In this document: in pieces, positions 1 to 8,150 of the stretch | How positions within the stretch are numbered: the first letter of the stretch is position 1 | How the letters are laid out: the number at the start of each line of letters is the position of its first letter | From: Nonomuraea gerenzanensis | GTDB lineage: Bacteria; Actinomycetota; Actinomycetes; Streptosporangiales; Streptosporangiaceae | NCBI RefSeq assembly: GCF_020215645.1 | Contig: NZ_CP084058.1 | Location: forward strand, 2,728,001 to 2,792,000 | Direction: 5' to 3' | Length of the DNA: 64,000 nt | Position numbers and translations under genes: made by a program | Notes under the pieces: generated by a model | What the model was told of the DNA's origin: nothing | The model's database searches: none | Seen by the model: only the letters and a program-made list of their open reading frames with translations

Positions 1-206
1 CCCATCTCCAGGTCCACGCCCGCCAGCGGCGAGCCCTGGTAGCCGGTGACGTAGGCCCGCGTGTCCAGGCCGCGCGCCTGGTCGAGGCGGCGCTGCTCCA
101 GGGTCAGGCGGACCAGGGCCTGGATGCCGGAGATGAGCACCCGGCCGTCGAGCGCGGTGTACTTGTCGTCGAGCGACACGGGGGCGGGAGTCTCGCTCAC
201 GCTCAC
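1..206 (-). CDS. Indolepyruvate ferredoxin oxidoreductase family protein, N-terminal part
   Basis: Only the first 68 or so codons lie in the window; the gene continues past base 1. The visible protein has LDDKYTALDGRV, GIQALVRL and GYQGSPLAGVD, the typical opening of the long fused indolepyruvate/2-oxoacid:ferredoxin oxidoreductases, where this stretch begins the thiamine-diphosphate pyrimidine domain. The family oxidatively decarboxylates aryl-pyruvates or related 2-oxoacids to acyl-CoA in the cytoplasm. GTG at 206 is chosen because AGGAGGT lies just upstream; an in-frame GTG at 200 is possible. It diverges from an Lrp/AsnC regulator, the usual arrangement for amino-acid catabolism, so that regulator probably controls it. 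The substrate cannot be told from this fragment. Confidence 0.8.
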   Translation of the reverse strand, partial: MSVSETPAPVSLDDKYTALDGRVLISGIQALVRLTLEQRRLDQARGLDTRAYVTGYQGSPLAGVDLEM

Positions 207-305
207 GCGGACCTCCTGGGCGTCGTACGTGCTCGCTTGGTGATTCCCAGCACAGCAACGCGGGCATGACATGCGCAAGTATTAGATGAGAAAGTGGGCG
301 TAAGA

Positions 306-351
306 CGCAAACAATATGAGTTCATGGGCTTCGTGGATGATGTTATTTGCG
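306..351. promoter_or_regulatory. Possible Lrp-type operator in divergent promoter region
   Basis: The 164-base gap between the two divergent genes is much richer in A+T than its surroundings. It holds CGCAAA (306-311) and its inverted copy TTTGCG (346-351). Lrp-family proteins often bind degenerate inverted repeats in such gaps. This is inference from position and symmetry only. Confidence 0.3.
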
Positions 352-370
352 GCTGAAGGAGGCGTTCTCC

Positions 371-820
371 GTGCCTGACCTGGATGAGATCGACCACCGG
401 GTGCTCCGGCTCCTGCGGGAGGACGGCCGCCGGACGTTCTCCGAGATGGCCGAATGTATCGGGCTGTCGGTGGCGGCGGTCAAGCGGCGGGTCGACCGGC
501 TCAAGGAGCTGGGTGTGATCACCGGGTTCACCGTGCAGATCGACTACGCCAAGCTGGGGTGGGGCATCGAGGCCTTCACCGAGCTGCGCTACCCGGGCAC
601 CACGCCGGTCACCGAGATCATCCGCACGGCCACCGACGTGCCCGAGGTGCAGGAGGTGTTCACGATCGCGGGGGATCCGGACGCGCTGATCCACGTCCGC
701 GTGCGCGATCTCGGGCACCTGCAGCAGGTCATCGACCGGCTGCGCAGGGCCGGGGACGTCACGGGCACCAAGACACTGCTCGTGCTGGGCTCGTGGACCA
801 GGGACGCGCCGGTGCCGTGA
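371..820 (+). CDS. Lrp/AsnC family transcriptional regulator
   Basis: A 149-residue DNA-binding protein of normal family length. Residues 1-50 form the AsnC-type winged helix-turn-helix (LDEIDHRVLRLLREDGR, then VAAVKRRVDRLKELGVI). Residues 60-145 look like the RAM amino-acid-sensing domain (a DVPEVQEVFTIAGDPDALIHV-like stretch). GTG at 371 is preferred over TTG at 347 because AAGGAGG (356-362) sits eight bases before it and falls inside the longer reading frame. It diverges from the 2-oxoacid oxidoreductase gene, which it probably regulates in response to an amino acid. The effector cannot be inferred. Confidence 0.9.
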   Translation: MPDLDEIDHRVLRLLREDGRRTFSEMAECIGLSVAAVKRRVDRLKELGVITGFTVQIDYAKLGWGIEAFTELRYPGTTPVTEIIRTATDVPEVQEVFTIAGDPDALIHVRVRDLGHLQQVIDRLRRAGDVTGTKTLLVLGSWTRDAPVP

Positions 821-888
821 CGAACGTGAGTCGTGCCGGTGCCGGTGCCGTGAGGGGCCTGGGCCGTGCCGGTGCCGCGGCAGGGGTG

Positions 889-2319
889 TCAGCTGTCCGG
901 CCCGGGTTCGTCGCGGCGGGAGAAGTAGCGGACGAGCAGGCCGATCGCCAGCAGCGTCGCCACGCCCAGGCCGAGCATCCAGACGGAGGTACCGGTCAGG
1001 GGCAGCTCGGGGCCGGCGTGGTGGGCGGGAGGCGGCACGTCGTTCCTGTCGGCGGCGGCCTTGCCGGTGGCGGAGGGCGGCTCGGCCGGGACGGGCTCGG
1101 GAAGCGGCAGGTCGTCGCCCTTGACCTCGTGCCCCTTCTTGCCCGGGGTCTTGGACGGCGCCGGGGCGGCGGGCTGCACCAGCGTTTCGGCGCAGGCGCG
1201 GTTGTCGGCGGTGTGCTGCTCGCGGTCGCCGGTGCTGACCGTGGCGCAGTTCTCGACCAGGCCGGTGGTGCGGGGGGTGACCGTGAACGTGAGGGTTCTG
1301 CTCTCGTTCGGCGGGAGCGGGCCGAGGGGGCAGGAGAGGGTCGGGCCGGCTCCGGGGCACTCGGCGGGGCGGGCGGCGATCGTGGCCTGGGTGGGGTCCT
1401 GGACGGTGACGTCCGTCGCCTGTGAGGGGCCGTGGTTGGTGACCGTCAGGGTGTAGGTGATCGTGCCGTCCTGGGCCGATGACGGCGGGGCCGTCTTGCG
1501 GAGCTCGACGTCCGCCCTGGTCACGGCTTCGGTGGTGAGCTGCGTCTCGTCGCCGGGGGTGCCGGGGGAGGTGACGTGGGCTCGGCTGGTGAGGCTCGTG
1601 CCGTCGCTGAGGGCGGGGTCGGTGGTGATGGGGAGCGCGTACGTGGTGCTGCGGCCCGGGGGGATCGTCAGGCCGGGGCCGCCGCAGGTGATGGTGCGGC
1701 CGGTGCGGGAGCAGGCGGCGGGGAGGGGGCCGGGGGTGAGGTTGTGGTCGAGGATGGTGGCGAGGATGACGTCGGTGGCGTCCTGGTCGCCGGTGTTCGT
1801 GACGGTGAGGACGTAGCGGGACTCCGCGCCGATGATCAACGGGGCCGGGGTGAGGTCGCCGGTGAGGTGGAGGCTGGGGCCCAGGGGGGACGGGGGTGTG
1901 GTGGGGTCCTCCGGGGGGAGTGGGGCGGGGTCGGGGCCCGGGGGTGGAGCGGCCGGGTCGGGGTCCGGCCGTGAGAGGGAGTCCGGGCCTGGCTGGGCGG
2001 TCACGGGGGCGTTGACGAGCGGGGTGCTCCCCGTCGCGATCCTGGTCCGGGGCGCGGGAGCGTTGGAGGGTGAGGTGCCGGTGGCGCCGGTGGCGCCGGC
2101 GCTGCTGGTGGTGCCGGCGCGGCCGGAGGTGCCGGCGGTCGCGAGGGTCGCGAGGGTCGCGAGGGTCGCGGGGGTCGCGAGGGTCGCGGGGGTCGCGGGG
2201 GTCGCGGGGGTGCGGTCGGCGGCGGCGGCCGGTGCGGCCCGGCCGCTTCCGGCCGGCGCGGCGAGCGCGATGAAGGCGATGAAGGCGATGAGCGCCGCGA
2301 TCCCGGGCCTGCCGCCCAT
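889..2319 (-). CDS. DUF11-repeat cell-wall-anchored surface protein (LPXTG)
   Basis: A 476-residue exported protein. A hydrophobic signal segment lies in the first 28 residues. A Thr/Pro/Ala/Leu low-complexity stretch follows (about 35-65), made by a 9-base DNA repeat. Two DUF11-like beta-sandwich repeats cover about 150-390; the second contains YTLTVTNHGPSQATDV. The C-terminus is a full sortase signal: LPLTG (439-443), a hydrophobic helix, then a charged tail with SRRDEP. Sortase would link it to peptidoglycan. DUF11 proteins are surface structural or adhesive proteins without a known enzymatic role. No sortase gene is adjacent. The ribosome site TAAGGA lies just before the ATG. Confidence 0.85.
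   Translation of the reverse strand: MGGRPGIAALIAFIAFIALAAPAGSGRAAPAAAADRTPATPATPATLATPATLATLATLATAGTSGRAGTTSSAGATGATGTSPSNAPAPRTRIATGSTPLVNAPVTAQPGPDSLSRPDPDPAAPPPGPDPAPLPPEDPTTPPSPLGPSLHLTGDLTPAPLIIGAESRYVLTVTNTGDQDATDVILATILDHNLTPGPLPAACSRTGRTITCGGPGLTIPPGRSTTYALPITTDPALSDGTSLTSRAHVTSPGTPGDETQLTTEAVTRADVELRKTAPPSSAQDGTITYTLTVTNHGPSQATDVTVQDPTQATIAARPAECPGAGPTLSCPLGPLPPNESRTLTFTVTPRTTGLVENCATVSTGDREQHTADNRACAETLVQPAAPAPSKTPGKKGHEVKGDDLPLPEPVPAEPPSATGKAAADRNDVPPPAHHAGPELPLTGTSVWMLGLGVATLLAIGLLVRYFSRRDEPGPDS
2137..2208. repeat. Tandem 9-base repeat, eight units, inside the DUF11 gene
   Basis: Eight consecutive units of GGTCGCGAG or GGTCGCGGG run in frame through the gene. On the minus strand they encode TPA/TLA tripeptides. 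The units differ at essentially one position, so the array looks young and could expand or contract without a frameshift. Confidence 0.9.
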
Positions 2320-2457
2320 GTCCTTACCCCCGCGTGGTGCCGTCGTGCCTGCTCGACCCAGATGCCAGCCTCCTACCGGTCGCGGGCCGCGCGCCGGCGG
2401 TCAGACCGCACCCATGCGCCGCCGTGGCGCAGTCTTTGCCCAGGAGGGCGCGCGGGT

Positions 2458-3036
2458 TCAGGCGGCGGCGACCCACTCGTCCACCAGGGCGCAGAGCTGA
2501 TCCAGCGCCTCCTCCACCCGCTCCCGATCCCCGGTGGTCAGGAAGTCGATCTGCAGCCCCGTGTACGCCGAGTTGGCCAGCGTGGAGATGCGCGACGCGT
2601 CCGCCTCCCGCACCCCCCGCTCCCGCAGCAGCCCCGCCACGAACTCCGACCGGTCCGCCAGCAGCCTCGGCACGTGACCCGCCAGCTTGCCCGCCGCGGC
2701 CAGCCCCTCGATCTCGTGGATCAGGCGGGCGACCGGCAGGTTCTCCTCCCGCGTCTGCCAGTCCCAGGTGCGCCGGATGATCGTGCCCACGCTGTCGGCG
2801 CCCGACCAGCCCGGCAGCGAGCGCAGCCAGGCCCGGTGCCGCTCGTCCAGGCGCTCCATGGTCGCCGACAGCAGGGCCTCCTTGTCGGCGAAGTGATGGG
2901 TCAGCACACGCGTGGACTTGCCCAGGTGCTGGGCCAGCGGGCGCATCGACAACGTCGAGAGGCCGTGCCCGGCCAGGTAGTCGACGATCTGGTCGAGCAG
3001 CTCAGCGCGGCGCTGCGGGTCGGCGGTCCTGGCCAT
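2458..3036 (-). CDS. TetR family transcriptional regulator
   Basis: A 192-residue regulator. The N-terminal TetR helix-turn-helix covers about 8-55 (LSTLSMRPLAQHLGKSTRVL, then HHFADKEALL). The rest is a helical ligand domain without recognisable specificity. It is divergent from an MFS exporter with only 82 bases between them, the standard layout for a drug-responsive repressor controlling its own exporter. The gap holds GTTACC direct repeats at 3072 and 3095 that may belong to its operator. Confidence 0.88.
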   Translation of the reverse strand: MARTADPQRRAELLDQIVDYLAGHGLSTLSMRPLAQHLGKSTRVLTHHFADKEALLSATMERLDERHRAWLRSLPGWSGADSVGTIIRRTWDWQTREENLPVARLIHEIEGLAAAGKLAGHVPRLLADRSEFVAGLLRERGVREADASRISTLANSAYTGLQIDFLTTGDRERVEEALDQLCALVDEWVAAA

Positions 3037-3071
3037 GGCGCAATCCCTTTGACGTCATTCGGGTGACGACT

Positions 3072-3100
3072 GTTACCCTAACGGGGAAACACTCGTTACC
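3072..3100. promoter_or_regulatory. Putative TetR operator between tetR and MFS gene
   Basis: Two direct copies of GTTACC (3072-3077 and 3095-3100), 23 bases apart, lie in the short divergent gap. This is where a TetR repressor would cover both promoters. Assignment rests on position only. Confidence 0.35.
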
Positions 3101-3118
3101 TTTATCGAGGGGATATCC

Positions 3119-4300
3119 ATGCCTGTCGCCGTACGGCAGCGTGCCCGGCTGCCCGCGTGGCTGCTCGCGCTGGTGTTCACCACGTTCACCTTCGCCACGG
3201 ACGACTACGTGATCGCCGGGGTGCTGCCCGCGATCTCGGCGGACCTCGGGGTCAGTGAGGCGGCGGGCGGGCAACTCGTCACCGCCTTCTCGCTCGCGTT
3301 CGCGCTGGCCGCGCCCGTCGCCTCCGTGGTGACCGTCACCTGGCCCCGGCGCGGGCTGCTCACCGGCGCGCTGGCGCTGTTCGTCGTGGCCAACTGGGCC
3401 GCGGCGCTGACGACCTCGTACGTGCTGCTCATGGGGTTGCGGGTGCTGGCGGCGGTCGCGGCGGCGGCCGTCGTGCCCGCCGCGTACGCCATCGCCACCA
3501 CCCTGGCGCCCGCAGGGCGTCAGGGCCGCTACCTGGCGCTGGTGATGGGCGGGCTGACCGGGTCGCTCGCGCTCGGCGTGCCCATCGGCACCTGGGTGGG
3601 CGGCGCGTTCGGCTGGCAGGCCACGTTCTGGGCCGGCGGGGCGCTGGGGGTGGTCGCGCTGGTGGCTCTGCGGGTGACCCTGCCCGAGACGCCGCCCGTC
3701 CCCGCCCTGCCGATCCGGGAGCGGCTGGCGCCGCTGGCCCGGCCCCAGGTGCTGCTGGGGCTGCTCGGGATCGTGGCGATCGTGCTGGGCAGCATGATGG
3801 TGCTGACCTACCTCGCCCCGTACCTGCACGACCTGGCGGGGGCGGGGCCGGCCGCGCTCGGGTGGGTGTTCGTGCTGGCGGGGGTGGCCGGGTTCGCGGG
3901 CGGGCAGCTCGGCGGGCGGGCCGCCGACCGGTGGGGGCCGGACCGGGCGCTGGTGACCGGGGTCGTGGGGTTCGCGGTGGTGATGGCCGCACTCGGCGCC
4001 TGTTGGTTCCTGCGCCCCGTGCCGCTGGTGGCGCTGCTGCCCCTGCTGATCGTCTGGGCGGGGGTGTCCTGGTGGATCCCGCCGCCCGCGCAGACCCGCC
4101 TGCTCGCCCTGGCCGGGCCCGCGGGGCCGCAGGCGCTCGCGCTGAACAGCAGCGCCGTGTACGTCGGGGTGTCGGGCGGGGGCGCGGTGGGCGGGCTGGT
4201 GCTCGGCGGGCACGGCAGCGGGTGGCTGCCCGTCGTGGCCGCCTGCGTCGAGCTGGTCGCCCTGGCCCTCTTCTGGCTGGCCGCGCGGGCCAGAGGGTGA
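3119..4300 (+). CDS. MFS transporter (DHA1-type drug efflux)
   Basis: A 393-residue integral membrane protein with about twelve hydrophobic segments. The first loop region begins FATDDYVIAGVLPAISADLG, matching the start of DHA1 arabinose-efflux/chloramphenicol-exporter proteins. The helix-5 region contains the antiporter-like GVPIGTWVGGAFGWQATF. These proteins export small hydrophobic compounds or sugars using the proton gradient. The divergent TetR gene supports an inducible efflux role; the substrate is unknown. The ATG is preceded by GAGGGGAT. Confidence 0.88.
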   Translation: MPVAVRQRARLPAWLLALVFTTFTFATDDYVIAGVLPAISADLGVSEAAGGQLVTAFSLAFALAAPVASVVTVTWPRRGLLTGALALFVVANWAAALTTSYVLLMGLRVLAAVAAAAVVPAAYAIATTLAPAGRQGRYLALVMGGLTGSLALGVPIGTWVGGAFGWQATFWAGGALGVVALVALRVTLPETPPVPALPIRERLAPLARPQVLLGLLGIVAIVLGSMMVLTYLAPYLHDLAGAGPAALGWVFVLAGVAGFAGGQLGGRAADRWGPDRALVTGVVGFAVVMAALGACWFLRPVPLVALLPLLIVWAGVSWWIPPPAQTRLLALAGPAGPQALALNSSAVYVGVSGGGAVGGLVLGGHGSGWLPVVAACVELVALALFWLAARARG

Positions 4301-4370
4301 GCGCAGGCGGGTGATTCCGCGTTCGACGAACAGCGGCTGGAGGCGGGTGCCGGGCGCTTAGGGTCGGGGT

Positions 4371-5123
4371 GTGAGTGGCATCGCGCGTTACGACGAGATC
4401 GCCGACTTCTACGCGGCCGGCTGGGCCGACGACATCGACGACCCCGCCTCCCGCCGGCTGCTTGAGCTGCTGGAGCCGGTCGCAGGCCGCCGCGTGCTGG
4501 AGATCGCCTGTGGTCATGGGCGGATCAGCCGGGCGCTGGCCCGGCGGGGTGCCGAGGTGGTGGGGGCCGACATCTCGGCCGCCCTGATCGAGAAGGCGGA
4601 GGCGGCCGAGCGGGAGGCTCCGCTGGGGGTCCGGTACGTGCACGCCGATGTCACGGCCCGTCCCGCGCCGCAGGGCCGGCTCGGGGTTGCCGGGCCGTTC
4701 GACGTCGTGGTGTGCAGCTTCGGGTTGTCGGACATCGACGACCTGGAGGGTGCCCTGGCGACCACGGCCGCCGTCCTGCGGCCGGGTGGGGTCTTCGCCT
4801 GCTCGATCCTGCATCCGTGTTTTCCCGGGGGCCAGGAGGTGTCGGGCTCGTGGCCGACCGGCGGGCGTTACCACGACGAGGGGTGGTGGCGGGCGGACGG
4901 TGAGCTGTCGTCGCTGCGCCGCCAGGTGGGGGCCAACCATCGCACGCTCTCGACGTACGTGAACGCCCTGCGCCGTCACGACCTGTGGGTGGAGGAGGTC
5001 GCGGAGCCCGAGCCCGCCTCCGCGTGGGCGTCCAAGCGGCCCGATGCCGCCAGGTTTCCGGTGTTCCTGGTGCTGAGGTGCGTCAAAGGTGACGCTGATC
5101 CCCGGCACCCGCCATCGGCTTAG
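4371..5123 (+). CDS. Class I SAM-dependent methyltransferase
   Basis: A 250-residue cytoplasmic methyltransferase. SAM-binding motif I is VLEIACGHG at 42-50, followed by an acidic residue at the end of strand 2 (VVGADIS). The post-motif segment FDVVVCSFGLSDIDDL matches motif II of the UbiE/Methyltransf_11 group. The acceptor is not evident. The start is GTG. Its 3' end overlaps the 3' end of the convergent TetR gene by 41 bases, so both C-termini use the same DNA. Confidence 0.85.
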   Translation: MSGIARYDEIADFYAAGWADDIDDPASRRLLELLEPVAGRRVLEIACGHGRISRALARRGAEVVGADISAALIEKAEAAEREAPLGVRYVHADVTARPAPQGRLGVAGPFDVVVCSFGLSDIDDLEGALATTAAVLRPGGVFACSILHPCFPGGQEVSGSWPTGGRYHDEGWWRADGELSSLRRQVGANHRTLSTYVNALRRHDLWVEEVAEPEPASAWASKRPDAARFPVFLVLRCVKGDADPRHPPSA

Positions 5124-5883
5124 CGGCAGCGCCGTCCGTCGCCTGAGCGCCGTCGCCGCCCGCCATCTCGCCGCGCGTCGCCGACAGCCCCTCCAGCAGG
5201 CACGTCAGCGCGAACTCGAAGCGCCGCTCGCTGTTCCGCTCCACGTCGCTCCCCCTCCCGGCGGCCATCCGCCGGGCCAGCAGCGGATGCCGCTCGGCGA
5301 CGTCGCGCAGGTAGAGGGTGGTGGCGTGCTCGCTCCACTCGACCCCGCTCGCCCGCATGCGGCTCAGCGTGTCGCGCCAGGCCACCTCGGCGATCACCGC
5401 GCCCACCACCTGGTCGTTGACCGTCGCCATCGCCGCGTCCAGGTCGGCGTCGGCGAACCCGGCCTGTGACAGGAGCCGGAGCCCGGTCTCGGCCAGGGTG
5501 AACGCGTTGGGGCCCAGGTTCGGCCTGACGGTCAGCTCCAGCAGCGCCCACCGGTGGCGCAGCAGCATCTCGCGGGTGCTGCGGGCCAGCCCCGCCAGGC
5601 CGCGCCGCCAGTCGGGCTCGTCGGGGTCGGTGCGCACCTCGCCGAGCACCCGGTCCAGGGCCAGCTCCAGCACGTCGTCCTTGGTGCGGACGTACCAGTA
5701 CAACGAGCCGGCCGTCACCCCCAGGTCGGTCGCGATCCGGCGCATGGACAGGCCGCGGTGCCCCTCGGTGTCCAGCACGGGCACGGCCGCGTCGACGATC
5801 TGGCCCCGGCTGAGCTGGCGGTCGCGCAGCGGCCGCTCGTGGCGCAGCCACACGGAGCCGTCGGAGGAGTCTGAGACAGGCAT
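5083..5883 (-). CDS. TetR/AcrR family regulator with TetR_C-type ligand domain
   Basis: The DNA-binding domain reads LSRGQIVDAAVPVLDTEG, then LSMRRIATDLGVTAGSLYWYV. The C-terminal half (PNLGPNAFTLAETGLRLL and later) resembles the tetracycline-repressor-like C-terminal family. ATG at 5883 is chosen because GGTGGG precedes it; the frame stays open to ATG 5928, which has no clear ribosome site. A stem-like inverted repeat lies just upstream at 5930-5954. The last 41 bases overlap the convergent methyltransferase gene. The target is unknown. Confidence 0.82.
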   Translation of the reverse strand: MPVSDSSDGSVWLRHERPLRDRQLSRGQIVDAAVPVLDTEGHRGLSMRRIATDLGVTAGSLYWYVRTKDDVLELALDRVLGEVRTDPDEPDWRRGLAGLARSTREMLLRHRWALLELTVRPNLGPNAFTLAETGLRLLSQAGFADADLDAAMATVNDQVVGAVIAEVAWRDTLSRMRASGVEWSEHATTLYLRDVAERHPLLARRMAAGRGSDVERNSERRFEFALTCLLEGLSATRGEMAGGDGAQATDGAAAKPMAGAGDQRHL

Positions 5884-5929
5884 CGACCCACCGTACTCGA
5901 CGCGACGATCAGTGTTCATGTGGCTCATA

Positions 5930-5954
5930 CGGCGTTCAAGATTGTCGAACGCCG
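5930..5954. promoter_or_regulatory. Inverted repeat: TetR operator or terminator
   Basis: CGGCGTTC (5930-5937) and GAACGCCG (5947-5954) are perfect complements around a 9-base spacer. It lies directly upstream of the tetR reading frame and just after the stop of the next minus-strand gene. It could be an autoregulatory operator or the terminator of that gene. Confidence 0.5.
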
Positions 5955-5974
5955 GATGAGCGACCCGGTTCGGG

Positions 5975-6376
5975 TCACCACTCCCGCCACTCGTCGGTGA
6001 TCTCGTGACGGGTCAGCCCGCGGCGGGCCGCCAGGGCGTCGACGTCGATGCCGGCCTCGACGATCGACTCCTCCAGGTAGGCGCAGAGCTGCTCGCGCTC
6101 CTCGGTCTCGTAGGCGGCCTCGCCGTGCTGCTCGTTGACGTGGTTGAGGGCGAGCACCACCCGCTGGACGACCGCGAGGACCTCCTCGTCGGAGGGCGCG
6201 GACAGCGCGGTGAGGTCGCTGTCGAAACGTGACAGGACCTCGTCCGTGCCGCGCAGCAGGGACTCGGGGAACAACTCCGCGGCATACGCCTCGGCGGGGT
6301 CGAGCTCGCCGCCGGCGACCAGGCGGGCGTCCTCGGCGACGCGCTCGCGCCAGCAGGTGGTGGGTCGAACGGCCAT
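5975..6376 (-). CDS. Conserved hypothetical protein
   Basis: About 133 residues, acidic, with no signal peptide or membrane segment. It is predicted mostly helical, with stretches such as EEVLAVVQRVVLALNHVNE and EEREQLCAYLEESIVEAG. I do not recognise the family. ATG at 6376 is preferred because the longer frame to 6406 runs into the promoter region of the divergent repair gene. It is divergent from the AlkD-type gene. Codon use looks normal. Confidence 0.65.
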   Translation of the reverse strand: MAVRPTTCWRERVAEDARLVAGGELDPAEAYAAELFPESLLRGTDEVLSRFDSDLTALSAPSDEEVLAVVQRVVLALNHVNEQHGEAAYETEEREQLCAYLEESIVEAGIDVDALAARRGLTRHEITDEWREW

Positions 6377-6480
6377 GCGCCGGACCCTAGCGAACGGCAC
6401 CGTCAATTCCGCCGCCCGGCCGGACGCGTACGGAACTCGTCGTAGGCTGCATCACACGCCTGATGGACGGGAGGGCAGAA

Positions 6481-7164
6481 GTGGCCGGGACGACGCAGAC
6501 CGAGACGGTCGCCGAGCTGATGGCCGAGCTGGCCGCGCTGGAGGACCCGAGGATCCGCGAGGTGAACGAGCGGCACGGCGACGATCACGGGGTGAACCTC
6601 GGCAAGCTGCGCGCCGTCGCCAAGCGGCTGAAGACGCAGCAGGACCTCGCGCGGCAGCTCTGGGAGACGGACGACACCGCGGCGCGGCTGCTGGCGCTGC
6701 TGATCTGCCGCCCCAAGGCGTTCGGCCGGGACGAGCTGGACACCATGGTGCGCCAGGCCCGCGCCCCCAAGGTGCACGACTGGCTCGTGAACTACGTGGT
6801 CAAGAAGAGCCCGCACGCCGAGGAGCTGCGGCTGGCCTGGTCCGCCGACCCGGACCCGGTGGTGGCGAGCGCCGGGTGGGCGCTGACCACCGAGCGCGTG
6901 ACGAAGCGGCCCGAGGGCCTCGACCTCGCCGGGCTGCTCGACGTGATCGAGGCGGAGATGAAGGGCGCCCCCGACCGGCTGCAGTGGGCGATGAACCACT
7001 GCCTGGCCCAGATCGGGATCGACCACGCCGGCCACCGCGCCCGCGCGATCGGCATCGGGGAGCGGCTGGAGGTGCTCAAGGACTATCCGACCTCGCCGGG
7101 CTGCACATCGCCGTACGCACCCGTCTGGATCAACGAGATGGTGCGCCGCCAGGATCAGCGGTGA
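6481..7164 (+). CDS. DNA alkylation repair protein (AlkD-like HEAT repeats)
   Basis: A 227-residue protein built of paired helices, with RLKTQQDLARQLWETDDTAARLLALLI, the DWLVNYVVKKSP region and VVASAGWALTTERV, all characteristic of the AlkD/DNA_alkylation family. AlkD glycosylases remove positively charged alkylated purines (3-methyladenine, 7-methylguanine) without base flipping. Many actinobacterial relatives have lost residues and may act otherwise, so activity is inference. GTG at 6481 is favoured by GGGAGGG five bases upstream; ATG at 6463 lacks such a site. Confidence 0.82.
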   Translation: MAGTTQTETVAELMAELAALEDPRIREVNERHGDDHGVNLGKLRAVAKRLKTQQDLARQLWETDDTAARLLALLICRPKAFGRDELDTMVRQARAPKVHDWLVNYVVKKSPHAEELRLAWSADPDPVVASAGWALTTERVTKRPEGLDLAGLLDVIEAEMKGAPDRLQWAMNHCLAQIGIDHAGHRARAIGIGERLEVLKDYPTSPGCTSPYAPVWINEMVRRQDQR

Positions 7165-7234
7165 GGACGAACTCGACCTGGTGCAGCGGGTCGCCGTCAC
7201 CGTAGTCGTAGGTGCGTACGGTGCCGGAGCGGCA
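7130..7234 (-). pseudogene. Possible C-terminal protein remnant between alkD-like and MmyB-type genes
   Basis: The minus strand reads as a protein-like 3' end (TVRTYDYGDGDPLHQVEFVL, then a short tail and stop at 7130) with no start codon and an in-frame stop shortly upstream. It overlaps the 3' end of the AlkD-like gene. The composition looks like real protein, not shadow, but the parent family is not recognised. It may be the last trace of a deleted gene. Confidence 0.3.
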
Positions 7235-7251
7235 GCGTCACGGTAGGCGGT

Positions 7252-8025
7252 TCACGCCCACCGGTGCCGCTCGGTTCCCTGGTCGGCGGGGTAGAAGCTC
7301 TCGATGCGCAGCTCCTGGGCCGTGATGTCCTGCGGGGTGCCCACGGTGGTGATCATCGAGAAGTAGCTGACGGTCAGGCCGTCCCTGGCGAAGGTCACCG
7401 GGACGACGGGCAGGAGCGGGGCCGTGCGGTCGGGGCCGCGCGGGACGGCGGGCAGGATCTCCTCCAGCAGAGCCCGCGTGGTGGCGTCCGGGATGCCGCC
7501 GACGGCCTCGCGGTGCACGCGCTGGATGAGGGCGGGGGCGACCTCGTCCCAGTTGGCGACGTGCGGGCGCAGCTCCCGGGGGTCGAACATGAGCCTGATC
7601 ACGTTGGTGGAGGCGGTCGCGGGCGGGATGCCGCGCAACCAGGCGAACATCATCTCGGCGGAGCGGTTGACCTGGACGATGTCCCAGTGCCGGTCCATGA
7701 CCACGGCCGGGTAGGGCTCGTGATGGCTCAGCACGCGCTCCAGCGCCGCCCGGACGGTGGCCATCGCGGGCTCGCTCATGGCGCTCTCCCGGTAGGTGGG
7801 GGCGTATCCGGCCGCCAGCAGCAGGTCGTTGCGCTCGCGGAGCGGGACCTGGAGCGCCCCCGCCAGCGTCATGATCCACTCGCGGCTGGGGGTGGACCGG
7901 CCGCTCTCGACGAAGCTGAGGTGGCGCGGCGAGACCTGGGCGTGGTGGGCCAGCGCGAGCTGGCTCATCCGCCGCACCCGCCGCCAGTGGCGCAGCAGCT
8001 CGCCCAACGGTGTGCTCACCCCCAC
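7252..8025 (-). CDS. XRE regulator with MmyB-like ligand-binding domain
   Basis: A 257-residue regulator. The N-terminal helix-turn-helix (about 8-65) includes HHAQVSPRHLSFVESGRSTP, typical of the actinobacterial MmyB group. The C-terminal half has VMDRHWDIVQVNRSAEMMFAWL, the PAS-like MmyB ligand domain thought to bind fatty-acid-like or hydrophobic molecules. It diverges from the CMD-like gene across 125 bases. Members of this family usually control the divergently transcribed enzyme gene, so that gene is the likely target. Start is GTG 8025 or the in-frame GTG 8019. Confidence 0.85.
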   Translation of the reverse strand: MGVSTPLGELLRHWRRVRRMSQLALAHHAQVSPRHLSFVESGRSTPSREWIMTLAGALQVPLRERNDLLLAAGYAPTYRESAMSEPAMATVRAALERVLSHHEPYPAVVMDRHWDIVQVNRSAEMMFAWLRGIPPATASTNVIRLMFDPRELRPHVANWDEVAPALIQRVHREAVGGIPDATTRALLEEILPAVPRGPDRTAPLLPVVPVTFARDGLTVSYFSMITTVGTPQDITAQELRIESFYPADQGTERHRWA

Positions 8026-8150
8026 AGTGAACGGCTTCCGGCGCCCCGGCGCACTTCCCCCGCAGGGAATTGGAACGCCGCACCGCGCGCCGGAGAGTGA
8101 GGGCTCCGGCCACGGGAGGAGCCCCTGGCCATCCCCATGGAGGTCACGAG

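Noticed and set aside
2320..2457. Riboswitch or structured leader before the DUF11 surface gene
   Set aside because: The 138-base gap is G+C-rich with several possible stems, but I could not match it to any known riboswitch core.
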